Source of the DNA: Hyphomonadaceae bacterium
Lineage (GTDB): Bacteria; Pseudomonadota; Alphaproteobacteria; Caulobacterales; Aquidulcibacteraceae
Reading direction: 5' to 3'
DNA length: 7,334 nucleotides
Assembly (NCBI GenBank): GCA_016791325.1
Contig: JAEUMU010000173.1
Coordinates: 1-7,334 of the forward strand
Part shown: positions 1 through 6,776 of the stretch, piece by piece
Numbering within the stretch: position 1 is the first letter of the stretch
Layout: each line of letters starts with the position of its first letter
Notes under the pieces: model-generated
What the model was told of the DNA's origin: nothing
Database searches by the model: none
Seen by the model: only the letters and a program-made list of their open reading frames with translations
Position numbers and translations under genes: made by a program

Positions 1-540
1 AAACACCTGTGCTGTGGGCGCTGGGCGCAAGGGATTCACCAGCACCACATCCATCTCCGGCAGCGCCAACGCCGCCACCTGCTCACCAGCGCCCGTCATC
101 CAGGCGCTGCGGGCGCCCAGACATACCGGCACATCAGCGCCGAGCCGTCGCCCCAGCTGCGCCAGCGCCGCAACATCCAAATCGAGCGCCCACAGCTGAT
201 TAAGCGCCTTCAGCGCCGCCGCCGCATCGGAAGATCCCCCGCCAATGCCGGAAGCCACGGGCAGATGTTTGCTCAGCCGCAGCGCCGCGCCCGCGCGCAC
301 CTGCCCTTCAGCGGCCAGCAGGCGCGCGGCGCGCAGCACAAGATTATCCTCATCCTGGGTCAGCATCGGCGCGAACGGCCCGTCCATCGCCAGCGTCAGC
401 CCCTCGCTGGGCGCGACCTCCACCCAATCGCCGACATCGGCGAACGCCACCACGCTTTGCAGCGGATGCATGCCATCGCCGCCGGGGGGCCCCACCTGCA
501 GCGTGAGATTGATCTTCGCCGGCGCAAATACGCGCAGCAT
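1..540 (-). CDS. ispE: 4-diphosphocytidyl-2-C-methyl-D-erythritol kinase, 5' part (C-terminus outside window)
   Basis: IspE phosphorylates the 2-hydroxyl of 4-diphosphocytidyl-2-C-methylerythritol with ATP in the cytosolic MEP pathway, which supplies isoprenoid precursors. The first 180 codons are present. The family is usually about 280-300 residues, so roughly 100 lie off the left edge. Visible motifs are the N-terminal APAKINLTL with Lys9 (catalytic Lys in the family), the GHMP-kinase ATP loop PVASGIGGGSSDAA at residues 94-107, and LGADVPV at 133-139 with Asp136 matching the catalytic Asp. His25 of the usual GYH motif is kept, but the Tyr before it is Met24. The ATG shares its A with the TAA stop of the upstream TPR lipoprotein gene (TAATG), and no Shine-Dalgarno is visible, so translation is probably coupled. 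It is the fourth gene of the minus-strand run. Family assignment is very secure. Confidence 0.96.
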   Translation of the reverse strand, partial: MLRVFAPAKINLTLQVGPPGGDGMHPLQSVVAFADVGDWVEVAPSEGLTLAMDGPFAPMLTQDEDNLVLRAARLLAAEGQVRAGAALRLSKHLPVASGIGGGSSDAAAALKALNQLWALDLDVAALAQLGRRLGADVPVCLGARSAWMTGAGEQVAALALPEMDVVLVNPLRPAPTAQVF

Positions 541-2207
541 TAGCGTGTCGCCGTGCGCGCGCCACGTTCGGGCGCCAACCCATCGGCGATCTTGGCTTCC
601 AGCGCGGCTGCGTTTTCCGGCGCCAGCGCCAACGCCCGCCGCCACTGAAAGCGTGCTTCGATGCGCCGGCCCAGACGCCAATACACATCGCCCAGATGAT
701 CGTTCAGCGTGGCATCGTCTGGCTGCAGCTCAACCGCGCGCTCCAAATGGCGCAGCGCCTCGGCGTAATCGCCCATGCGAAAATGCACCCAGCCTAGGCT
801 GTCGATCACCGCCGCCGAAAGCGGGCGCATCTCCACCGCGCGCTCGATCATCGCGAGCGCCTCGCTTAGCCGTTCGCCACGATCGGCCCAACTATAGCCG
901 AGATAGTTCAGCACATCCGGCTGATCCGGCGAAAGCGCCAGCGCTTGCTGCAGATCGGCTTCAGCGTCCGGCCAGCGGCCCATGCGATCGCGCGCGGCGG
1001 CGCGTGCAAAATAGAGCCGCCAGTTGTGCGCATCACTTTCGATCATGCGCGAATAGATCGCCTCCGCCTCCCCATCGCGGCCGAGGCGGCGATACATATC
1101 CGCCAGCGCGCGCGCCGCGCGCTCATCGCCCGCGCCTGCAAGCGCCGAAACCTGCGCCAGAGCCGCTTCCTCCTGGCCTTCATCCAGCAACGCCCACGCC
1201 TGCGCGACGTTGGCGCTCGAAGCATAGGGCGAAGAGGCCGGCACCTGCGCGAGCGCCGCAAGCGCGACCGCCTGATTGCCGCGTTCTGCTTGCGCCTGCG
1301 CGAACGCGAGCCGCGCCTCATCCAACGAAGGATCCAGCATCAGCGCCACAGAGAGCGCGATCAACGCACTCGCGGGATCGTGCTCCTGCGTGAAGATGGT
1401 GGCCAAGCCATAAAGCCCGATCGCAGCGCCGCGCGCCGGCGTTACGCGCGTGCGGGCCGGCGCCTGGCCAGCTTGCGCGCGCGCCAGCGCCGCACGCAGA
1501 GCAGGATTACCCCGCGTGCTCGCCTCATCGCTGAGCAGCGCCAGCGCCGCCGCCTGATCGCCGCTGCGCGCCAGCAAATCAGCATGGCGCTCAATCGCGG
1601 CCGGCAGCCACAAGCCACCGCCCGCGCCAACAGAAAACGCCGCCCGCGCGGCATCGGTCCGCCCCGCATAATCCAGAGCGATCGCCTGCTGATACGCAAA
1701 CAGCCCGCCATAAGGCCGCATCGAAGCCAGGGGCTCCAACTGCACCAGCACGTCATCGACGCGCCCTTCGCCCACGCGCGCCCACAGATGGATGGTGCGG
1801 GCGATCAGTTCTTCATACGCCGCCCCTTGCGCGCGGTCAGTTTCGGTATCGGCCCGCCGCCACGCGCCGGCGCGCAATGCATCGGCGGCGCGCACAATAT
1901 GCGCCAAAGCCGGCCCATTCTCGCGCGCGGCCATCCGCGCGGCTTGGCGCGCGCGCGCCTCATCGCCCAGCGCTAGGCTGGTGTAAAGCGCGCCGGAGAT
2001 CAGCTGATCATCATTGGGCGCACGCGTCAGCGCCCCGAAATATCGATCAGCCGCAGCGGCGTGATCTTCGCGCGCGCTCGCGACGCGCCCGATCAGATAG
2101 TCGGCGTAATCGCGGCTGGCCGAGGGCGCGGGCGGCTCCAGCGTCACGCATGCGCCCAGCGCCGCGCACGCCGCCAGCACCCAAGCGCGCCCCCCCGCAG
2201 CGATCAC
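540..2207 (-). CDS. TPR-repeat lipoprotein, LbcA-like, upstream of ispE
   Basis: This 555-residue protein is predicted to be a membrane-anchored periplasmic TPR scaffold. The N-terminus has Arg7, a short hydrophobic stretch and a lipobox LGAC ending at Cys20. A second lipobox-like LAAC ends at Cys14 but leaves too short a hydrophobic core. Residues 21-360 are Ala-rich helical repeats of degenerate TPR type. Five clear TPR units follow at about 362-395, 396-429, 430-463, 466-499 and 500-533, including YLGYSWADRG, VIDSLGW and DHLGDVYWRLGRR. These match the signature of the family that includes Pseudomonas PA4667/LbcA, an outer-membrane lipoprotein that binds the protease CtpA and is encoded close to ispE there. 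The start is GTG, overlapping the upstream stop by 4 nt (GTGA), with GGGAAG a few bases before it. Its 3' end overlaps ispE by 1 nt. The TPR lipoprotein call is secure; a CtpA-partner role is inference from family resemblance and synteny. Confidence 0.88.
   Translation of the reverse strand: MIAAGGRAWVLAACAALGACVTLEPPAPSASRDYADYLIGRVASAREDHAAAADRYFGALTRAPNDDQLISGALYTSLALGDEARARQAARMAARENGPALAHIVRAADALRAGAWRRADTETDRAQGAAYEELIARTIHLWARVGEGRVDDVLVQLEPLASMRPYGGLFAYQQAIALDYAGRTDAARAAFSVGAGGGLWLPAAIERHADLLARSGDQAAALALLSDEASTRGNPALRAALARAQAGQAPARTRVTPARGAAIGLYGLATIFTQEHDPASALIALSVALMLDPSLDEARLAFAQAQAERGNQAVALAALAQVPASSPYASSANVAQAWALLDEGQEEAALAQVSALAGAGDERAARALADMYRRLGRDGEAEAIYSRMIESDAHNWRLYFARAAARDRMGRWPDAEADLQQALALSPDQPDVLNYLGYSWADRGERLSEALAMIERAVEMRPLSAAVIDSLGWVHFRMGDYAEALRHLERAVELQPDDATLNDHLGDVYWRLGRRIEARFQWRRALALAPENAAALEAKIADGLAPERGARTATR
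676..692. repeat. 17-bp direct repeat, copy 1 (in the TPR lipoprotein gene)
   Basis: This stretch is identical to 2388-2404 and encodes GDVYWR in the last TPR unit. It reflects shared ancestry of the two TPR genes. Confidence 0.7.
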
Positions 2208-4141
2208 AGATCTTCCCGCTGGCTCGGGCGATCGGGCAGCGTCACCACTGGCACCTCGCGCCGGCGCGGCGCAGGCGTGGTGAGGCCGCGTTGCAGCTTT
2301 GATTCCAGATCGCGGCGGCGCAACTCATCGGGCTGAGCCGCCAGCGCCTGGCGCCACGCATCGCGCGCTTCATCGCGCCGGTTCAGCCGCCAATACACAT
2401 CGCCGAGGTGATCGAGCACTTCCGAATTTGGTTCACGCACAGCCAGCGCATTGGCGCGTTCGATCAGCGCCAGCGCCTCATCGAAACGGCCATAGAGATA
2501 ATAGGCCCAGCCCAAGCTATCGATCACGGCATAATCGCTTTGCCCGTAATTGAAGCCGCGCCACAGCAGGCGGAAGCCTTCCTCCAAGCCTTCGGGCTGT
2601 TGGATCAGCGCGTAGCCCAGAGTGTTCAGCCGCATCACGGAATTCGGCTGCTCCGCAAACAGCCCGCGCGCCACCTGGATGCCGTCGCGCCAGGCGCGGC
2701 GATCATCCATCAGGATGGAGACGTACATCAGCCGCGTGTCCACGCTCTGGTCGATTTCATACGCGGCGCGAATGTCGCGGACGGCGGCGGGAATATCGCC
2801 GGCGAAGCGGTGCGCATACGCGCGCCAGCCCAGCACATCAGCCCGATCCTCCGGCTCCGTCACCATCGTCAGCGCGCGGTCGAACGCCTGAGTCGCCTGC
2901 TGCGGGCGGTTCGCGGCGCGGTAAATATCGCCAGCGGAAGCCAGCAGCGTCCAGCGATCGCCCGCCGCCGCCACGATGCGATCCGCGGTGGCGGCCGCGC
3001 CCGCGAAATCCTGACGCTTGATTTGAATGGATGCGCGTAGCGTATCGGCGTCCGGCGCGAACACCGCCCCCGGCTGTACCTGCGCCAACACGCGTTCAGC
3101 ACCCGCAAGCCCGCCCGCATCGATCAGCTGCGTCGCCGCCTGCAGGCGCCAATCATCCGCGTCGGACGCCAGCAGCGCGCCCAATTGCAGCAGCGCGGCG
3201 CCGGAAACAGATGTTAGCCCCGGCGTGGGTTCTTGCGAGGAAAGAATGGCTGAGATGTTTTCAGCCTGCGTCACGTATTCGGCAAGGAACAGCATCCAAC
3301 GGCCGGTGGCGGTGCGCGCATCGAGCGGCGCCTCAAACGGCGCTTCGCCCGCATCGAGGCGGCTTAGATTGGTGCGTACGTCGATCGAGCGCGGCGCAAA
3401 CTCCTGCACGATGCCGTAAAGCCGGCGCGCTTCGGCTGTGCGCCCCAGGCGATGGTTCACCAACGCCGCGCGATACACCGCATGCGTGATGCGTGCGGCC
3501 TGCAACGAGCGCTCGAACTCCTCCATCGTGGCGGGTTCGTCTTCAGCAGGCGGGCGCAGGTCGAGCCGTTCCAGCATCTGCGAATAGACCGCCGCCGCTT
3601 CATCAAGGCGCCCGGCTGATTCAAACAACAACGCGCGCGCTACGTCCGGCAGCGGCGCTGGCGCGTTATCGGCGCCGGTGTCCACGCGCTCCACGCCGGC
3701 GTCCACACGCCCTTCAACCGCGAACACGAACGGCTCAAGCATATCGCCCAGCCCGCCGCGCAAACCGCCAGGCCCCGCTTCCAGCGCTGCGCGTGCGCCG
3801 GCGGCGTCGCCGCTGGCCACGCTGTCTGCGAACACGGCCAACGTCCACACCGGCCCGCCCTCACCGCGAGAGATGGCGCGGCGGCCTTCGCGAACGAGAT
3901 CATCGACATCCGCTTCCAGCAGCGCGGCGGCCGGCGCGTCATAGGCGCGGTCGGCGGCGGCGTCCTGCGGCGAGGTGCGCCGCATCAATTCGGCCGGCTC
4001 GCGCTCGTCGGAAATGGCGATTGGCTGGGCGCGCGTGCTTGCGCCGCTCAGCTTCAGCGCCTCGCCGTGGGATTGCGCCTGCACAGGCGCGGCGACGCAG
4101 GTGACTGCGGCAATCCCCGCCGCGAAGAACGCCCAACGCAT
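2204..4141 (-). CDS. exported TPR-repeat protein, paralogue of the neighbouring TPR lipoprotein
   Basis: From ATG at 4141 the product is 645 residues. An in-frame GTG at 4150 lies inside the Shine-Dalgarno, so ATG is the better start. The N-terminus is a type I signal peptide (hydrophobic residues 3-20, VQA|QS cleavage after about residue 22). Cys15 is not in a lipobox, so this protein is probably soluble in the periplasm. TPR-like helix pairs occur around 170-190, 223-252, 400-430, 437-465 and 505-535, with two clear C-terminal units at 537-570 and 572-605. These contain VIDSLGWAYYLYGR and LDHLGDVYWRLNRRDEAR, almost the same module as at the end of the next gene. The tail (620-645) is Pro/Arg-rich. 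The gene sits 38 nt after ETF-QO and overlaps the lipoprotein gene by 4 nt. No catalytic motif is seen; a protein-protein scaffold role is inferred and the specific function is unknown. Confidence 0.85.
   Translation of the reverse strand: MRWAFFAAGIAAVTCVAAPVQAQSHGEALKLSGASTRAQPIAISDEREPAELMRRTSPQDAAADRAYDAPAAALLEADVDDLVREGRRAISRGEGGPVWTLAVFADSVASGDAAGARAALEAGPGGLRGGLGDMLEPFVFAVEGRVDAGVERVDTGADNAPAPLPDVARALLFESAGRLDEAAAVYSQMLERLDLRPPAEDEPATMEEFERSLQAARITHAVYRAALVNHRLGRTAEARRLYGIVQEFAPRSIDVRTNLSRLDAGEAPFEAPLDARTATGRWMLFLAEYVTQAENISAILSSQEPTPGLTSVSGAALLQLGALLASDADDWRLQAATQLIDAGGLAGAERVLAQVQPGAVFAPDADTLRASIQIKRQDFAGAAATADRIVAAAGDRWTLLASAGDIYRAANRPQQATQAFDRALTMVTEPEDRADVLGWRAYAHRFAGDIPAAVRDIRAAYEIDQSVDTRLMYVSILMDDRRAWRDGIQVARGLFAEQPNSVMRLNTLGYALIQQPEGLEEGFRLLWRGFNYGQSDYAVIDSLGWAYYLYGRFDEALALIERANALAVREPNSEVLDHLGDVYWRLNRRDEARDAWRQALAAQPDELRRRDLESKLQRGLTTPAPRRREVPVVTLPDRPSQREDL
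2388..2404. repeat. 17-bp direct repeat, copy 2 (in the exported TPR gene)
   Basis: This stretch is identical to 676-692, in the same codon phase, and encodes the same GDVYWR segment of the final TPR. Confidence 0.7.
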
Positions 4142-4146
4142 GCTAA

Positions 4147-4154
4147 CCACCTTT
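4147..4154 (-). promoter_or_regulatory. Shine-Dalgarno of the exported TPR gene, decides its start
   Basis: AAAGGTGG lies 5 nt before the ATG at 4141, an ideal distance. The alternative GTG codon at 4150-4148 is part of this motif and cannot be initiated from it, which supports the shorter 645-residue product. Confidence 0.75.
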
Positions 4155-4157
4155 CAA

Positions 4158-4172
4158 GCGCCGTTCCGGCGC
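4158..4172 (-). other. small perfect hairpin between ETF-QO and the TPR gene
   Basis: On the transcribed strand GCGCCG-GAA-CGGCGC forms a perfect 6-bp G+C stem with a 3-nt loop. It begins 7 nt after the ETF-QO stop and ends 3 nt before the Shine-Dalgarno of the next gene. No U-run follows, so it is not a convincing intrinsic terminator. It could stabilise the upstream message, mark a processing point or modulate translation of the TPR gene. Such short stems also arise by chance in G+C-rich DNA. Confidence 0.35.
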
Positions 4173-4179
4173 GCGACGC

Positions 4180-5850
4180 TCAGAGATTGGCGTAGTTCGG
4201 CCCGCCGCCGCCTTCGGGCGTCACCCAGTTTATATTCTGACTTGGGTCTTTAATGTCGCACGTTTTGCAGTGAACGCAGTTTTGCGCGTTGATCTGAAAA
4301 CGCGGATTGCCGCCCTTTTCGTCATACAACACCTCGTACACGCCGGCGGGGCAATATCGTGTCGCTGGTTCGGCGTATTCGGGGAGGTTAACCCGGATCG
4401 GCACGCTGGGATCAATCAGCGTGAGATGAGCGGGCTGATCTTCCTCATGATTGGTGTTGGATAGATACACCGAAGAAAGCTTGTCGAACGTCAGCACTCC
4501 GTCCGGCTTGGGATAGGCGATCGGCGCGTGCTTGGAGGCCGGCTCCAGCGCTGCGTAATCGGCCTTGCCGTGCTTCAGCGTGCCCAGGAACGAGAACCCG
4601 CCCAGCAGCGTCGTGGTCCACATATCCGCCATGCCGACAACGCCGCCCCAGAACGTGCCCAGGCGCGTAAGCAGCGGCTTGGCGTTCCGCACGCGATGCA
4701 GATCCTTGTAGACGGCGCTGTTGCGATAGGCCTCTTCGTACCCCTCAAGCGTGTCGCGCTGGCGCCCGGCGGCGATCGCCTCGAACGCAGCCTCCGCCGC
4801 CATCATGCCGGTGAGGATCGCGTTGTGGCTGCCCTTGATGCGCGGCACGTTCACGAAGCCGGCCGAACACCCGATCAGCACGCCGCCCGGAAACGCCAGC
4901 TTCGGCACCGATTGAAAACCGCCCTCCGTGATCGCGCGCGCGCCATAAGCGATGCGCTTGCCGCCTTCGATGTGCTGTTTGATCTCGGGATGCAGCTTGT
5001 GCTGCTGGAAGATGTCGAACGGCGAGAGGTAGGGGTTCTTGTAATTGAGGTGCACCACATAGCCGACAGAGACGTAGCGATCGCCCCAATGATAAAGGAA
5101 CGAGCCCCCGCCCGTTGCATCGTCCAGCGGCCAGCCCACCGTATGCACAACGGCGCCCGGCTTATGTTTTTCAGCCGGGACTTCCCACAATTCCTTGATG
5201 CCGATGCCGAACTTCTGCGGATTATCCTCGCCGCGCAGTTCAAATTTCTTCTGCAGCACTTTCGCCAGCGAACCACGCACGCCTTCGGCGATGAACACGT
5301 ATTTGCCGTGCAACTCCATGCCGGGCTGATAATCGGGCTTTTTCTCGCCATCCTTGCCGATGCCGAACACCCCGGCGACGACGCCCTTCAGCGCGCCGCT
5401 TTCATCATAGATCGCTTCTGAGGCCGCCATGCCAGGATAGACCTCAACGCCAAGCGCCTCGGCTTCTCCGGCAAGCCATTTGGTCAGGTTCGAAAGCGAG
5501 CCAATGTAATTGCCGTGATTGTTCATCAACGGCGGCATCAGAAATGTCGGCAGCCCAGCCGCGCCGCTTGGGCCCAGGATTTTGAACTCGTCGCTTGTTA
5601 CCGGCGTCGTCAGCGGCGCGCCCTTTTCGCGCCAGTCCGGGATGAGTTGATCGAGCCCGCACGGATCGATCACCGCGCCGGAAAGCACATGCGCGCCAAC
5701 TTCAGCGCCCTTCTCCAGCACCGCAACGCTTAGCTCGGCGCCGGCTTCGGCGGCCACCTGCTTCAGCCGGATCGCCGCGGCGAGCCCGGCAGGCCCTGCG
5801 CCGACGATCACGACATCATACTCCATCGCGTCGCGCGCTTCTTCCGACAT
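4180..5850 (-). CDS. electron transfer flavoprotein:ubiquinone oxidoreductase (ETF-QO)
   Basis: ETF-QO takes electrons from reduced ETF, loaded by acyl-CoA and other dehydrogenases, and passes them through FAD and a [4Fe-4S] cluster to ubiquinone at the inner face of the cytoplasmic membrane. The 556 residues match the usual length of bacterial ETFDH homologues. The FAD-binding GxGxxG is GAGPAG at 17-22, followed by the family signature GAHVLSGAVIDP at 52-63 and GCSAGFVNVPRIKGSHNA from 327. A hydrophobic patch at 397-424 is a candidate part of the membrane-associating ubiquinone domain. The C-terminal ferredoxin-like module has YCPAG (Cys500) and CVHCKTC (Cys525, 528, 531), the four cluster ligands, and ends in the typical GGGGPNYANL. 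The ATG at 5850 has AAAGGA 5 nt upstream; Met9 is a less likely alternative. It is the first gene of the minus-strand run, and the etfAB genes are not in this window. Confidence 0.97.
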   Translation of the reverse strand: MSEEARDAMEYDVVIVGAGPAGLAAAIRLKQVAAEAGAELSVAVLEKGAEVGAHVLSGAVIDPCGLDQLIPDWREKGAPLTTPVTSDEFKILGPSGAAGLPTFLMPPLMNNHGNYIGSLSNLTKWLAGEAEALGVEVYPGMAASEAIYDESGALKGVVAGVFGIGKDGEKKPDYQPGMELHGKYVFIAEGVRGSLAKVLQKKFELRGEDNPQKFGIGIKELWEVPAEKHKPGAVVHTVGWPLDDATGGGSFLYHWGDRYVSVGYVVHLNYKNPYLSPFDIFQQHKLHPEIKQHIEGGKRIAYGARAITEGGFQSVPKLAFPGGVLIGCSAGFVNVPRIKGSHNAILTGMMAAEAAFEAIAAGRQRDTLEGYEEAYRNSAVYKDLHRVRNAKPLLTRLGTFWGGVVGMADMWTTTLLGGFSFLGTLKHGKADYAALEPASKHAPIAYPKPDGVLTFDKLSSVYLSNTNHEEDQPAHLTLIDPSVPIRVNLPEYAEPATRYCPAGVYEVLYDEKGGNPRFQINAQNCVHCKTCDIKDPSQNINWVTPEGGGGPNYANL

Positions 5851-5855
5851 CTCCG

Positions 5856-5861
5856 TCCTTT
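5856..5861 (-). promoter_or_regulatory. Shine-Dalgarno of ETF-QO
   Basis: AAAGGA precedes the ATG at 5850 by a 5-nt spacer (CGGAG), supporting this start over the internal Met9. Confidence 0.65.
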
Positions 5862-5876
5862 CCTTCTGTTCACCCG

Positions 5877-5905
5877 CTTATCAAAGCTTGGGGCGGAGCA
5901 CGCAA
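5877..5905 (-). promoter_or_regulatory. possible promoter of the ETF-QO/TPR/ispE operon
   Basis: On the minus strand TTGCGT (5905-5900, preceded by C, giving the CTTG core favoured in alphaproteobacteria) is followed after 17 nt by GATAAG (5882-5877), which matches four of six bases of TATAAT. This would give a leader of roughly 20-25 nt before the ATG at 5850. The match is weak and rests on position as much as on sequence. Confidence 0.25.
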
Positions 5906-5923
5906 GGCGGGCGGCCCGCTTTG
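5903..5923. repeat. inverted repeat in the divergent intergenic region
   Basis: A 21-nt palindromic element has arms 5903-5911 and 5915-5923 around a CGG loop at 5912-5914. The inner five pairs are all G-C, then come one G-T pair, two A-T pairs and one C-G pair. As plus-strand RNA the G-U is tolerated; on the minus strand it becomes an A-C mismatch. It lies between two divergent genes, so a terminator role is not needed. An operator or a 5'-leader hairpin of the glycosylase message is more plausible. No regulator is identified. Confidence 0.45.
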
Positions 5924-5933
5924 TCGATTTCTC

Positions 5934-5938
5934 GATTC
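5934..5938. promoter_or_regulatory. GANTC (CcrM-type methylation) site upstream of the glycosylase
   Basis: GATTC lies 8 nt before the ATG at 5947. GANTC is the target of the cell-cycle methyltransferase CcrM in most alphaproteobacteria, where promoter-located sites can affect GcrA- or CtrA-dependent transcription. It sits in the second of two imperfect tandem copies of a CGATT-led octamer (5925-5932 and 5933-5940). Other GANTC sites occur in coding regions here, so a regulatory role is only possible. Confidence 0.25.
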
Positions 5939-5946
5939 TCTGCAAA

Positions 5947-6753
5947 ATGGCGCCCATGGAGCCTGAGATCGACCGCGGCGCAGCGCGCGCCCTGCTGGCC
6001 TTTTGGCGCAGCGCCGGCGTCGATATGGACGAGGCCGAGGCGGTTTACGCTGCGCCCGCCGCCGCAGCGCACGCCCCGGTTCCCAAACCCAAGCCTCGCC
6101 GCGCCGCGCCCGCCGCGGACTCCCCGATCGAAGCGGCCCGTCGCCTCGCCGCTGGCGCTGAAACGATCGCCGCACTGCGCGAGGCGGTGGCCGGGTTCGA
6201 TGGCTGCGCGCTCAAGGCTACGGCGCGGAATACCGTATTCGCTGACGGCGCTGAGGATGCCGAGGTGCTGCTGATCGGCGAGGCCCCAGGCAAGGACGAA
6301 GACCAGGCCGGCAAGCCGTTCGTGGGCCGCTCCGGCCAATTGCTGGATCGCATGCTTGCCGAGATTGGCCTCAGCCGGCAATCCAACATATTGATTTCCA
6401 ATACTATTTATTGGCGCCCACCGGGCAATCGCGATCCCACGCCCGGCGAAACCGCGACCTGCCTACCCTTCGCCGAACGCCTGGTGGCGCTGATGCGCCC
6501 CAAGCTTCTGATCCTCACCGGCAAGGCCGCCGCCCACGCTATGCTGCAGCGGGAGGACGGCGTGTTGAAGCTTCGGGGCCGGCGCCTGGCTTATACGCGC
6601 GAGGGGCTCGCTGCGCCCGTCAACGCCATAGTCATGCTTCATCCGGCATATCTTCTGCGTCAGCCGCAGCAAAAGCGGTTGGCCTGGTTGGACCTGCTGG
6701 CGATCGAAACTTGGCTCGACGAGCTGGGCGTTCAGCGGGTTTCGCGTCCTTAA
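5947..6753 (+). CDS. family 4-like uracil-DNA glycosylase
   Basis: The product is expected to excise uracil from DNA and start base excision repair. At 268 residues it is longer than the roughly 200-residue thermophile enzymes because of an N-terminal extension with an Ala/Pro/Lys-rich linker at about 35-59. Motif 1 is GEAPGKDEDQAGKPFVG at 111-127 and motif 2 is HPAYLLR at 232-238. WRPPGNRDP at 156-164 is also typical of the family. Of the four family 4 [4Fe-4S] cysteines only two can be placed: Cys87 and Cys172. The position three before Cys87 is Phe84, and the position before RPPGNR is Trp156. There is no KRRIH insertion, so it is not UdgX. ATG codons at 5947 and 5956 are both possible starts (268 or 265 residues) and neither has a clear Shine-Dalgarno. 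It is divergent from ETF-QO and 23 nt upstream of the transglycosylase gene. Confidence 0.9.
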   Translation: MAPMEPEIDRGAARALLAFWRSAGVDMDEAEAVYAAPAAAAHAPVPKPKPRRAAPAADSPIEAARRLAAGAETIAALREAVAGFDGCALKATARNTVFADGAEDAEVLLIGEAPGKDEDQAGKPFVGRSGQLLDRMLAEIGLSRQSNILISNTIYWRPPGNRDPTPGETATCLPFAERLVALMRPKLLILTGKAAAHAMLQREDGVLKLRGRRLAYTREGLAAPVNAIVMLHPAYLLRQPQQKRLAWLDLLAIETWLDELGVQRVSRP

Positions 6754-6776
6754 CACTTTCTGCCTGATGGGCTCCG

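Noticed and set aside
245..1976. Long plus-strand open frames (382 and 343 codons) opposite the TPR lipoprotein gene
   Set aside because: They are Arg/Pro/Ala-rich, lack any domain or ribosome binding site, and lie fully antisense to a well-supported gene in G+C-rich DNA. They are shadow frames.
4142..4150. GTG at 4150 as the start of the exported TPR gene
   Set aside because: It lies inside the Shine-Dalgarno of the ATG at 4141, and the ATG gives a cleaner signal peptide.
4528..5421. 297-codon plus-strand frame opposite ETF-QO
   Set aside because: It is antisense to a gene with unambiguous family motifs, and its translation has the His/Arg-rich composition of a reversed frame.
5868..5882. 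Possible alphaproteobacterial SOS box (GTTC-N7-GTTC) near the glycosylase
   Set aside because: The second half reads TATC and matches only two of four bases, and it overlaps the candidate promoter of the opposite gene. It is too weak to call a LexA site.
5947..6753. Assignment of the glycosylase to UdgX
   Set aside because: The KRRIH insertion that defines UdgX is absent; the segment after motif 1 reads straight into WRPPGNR.
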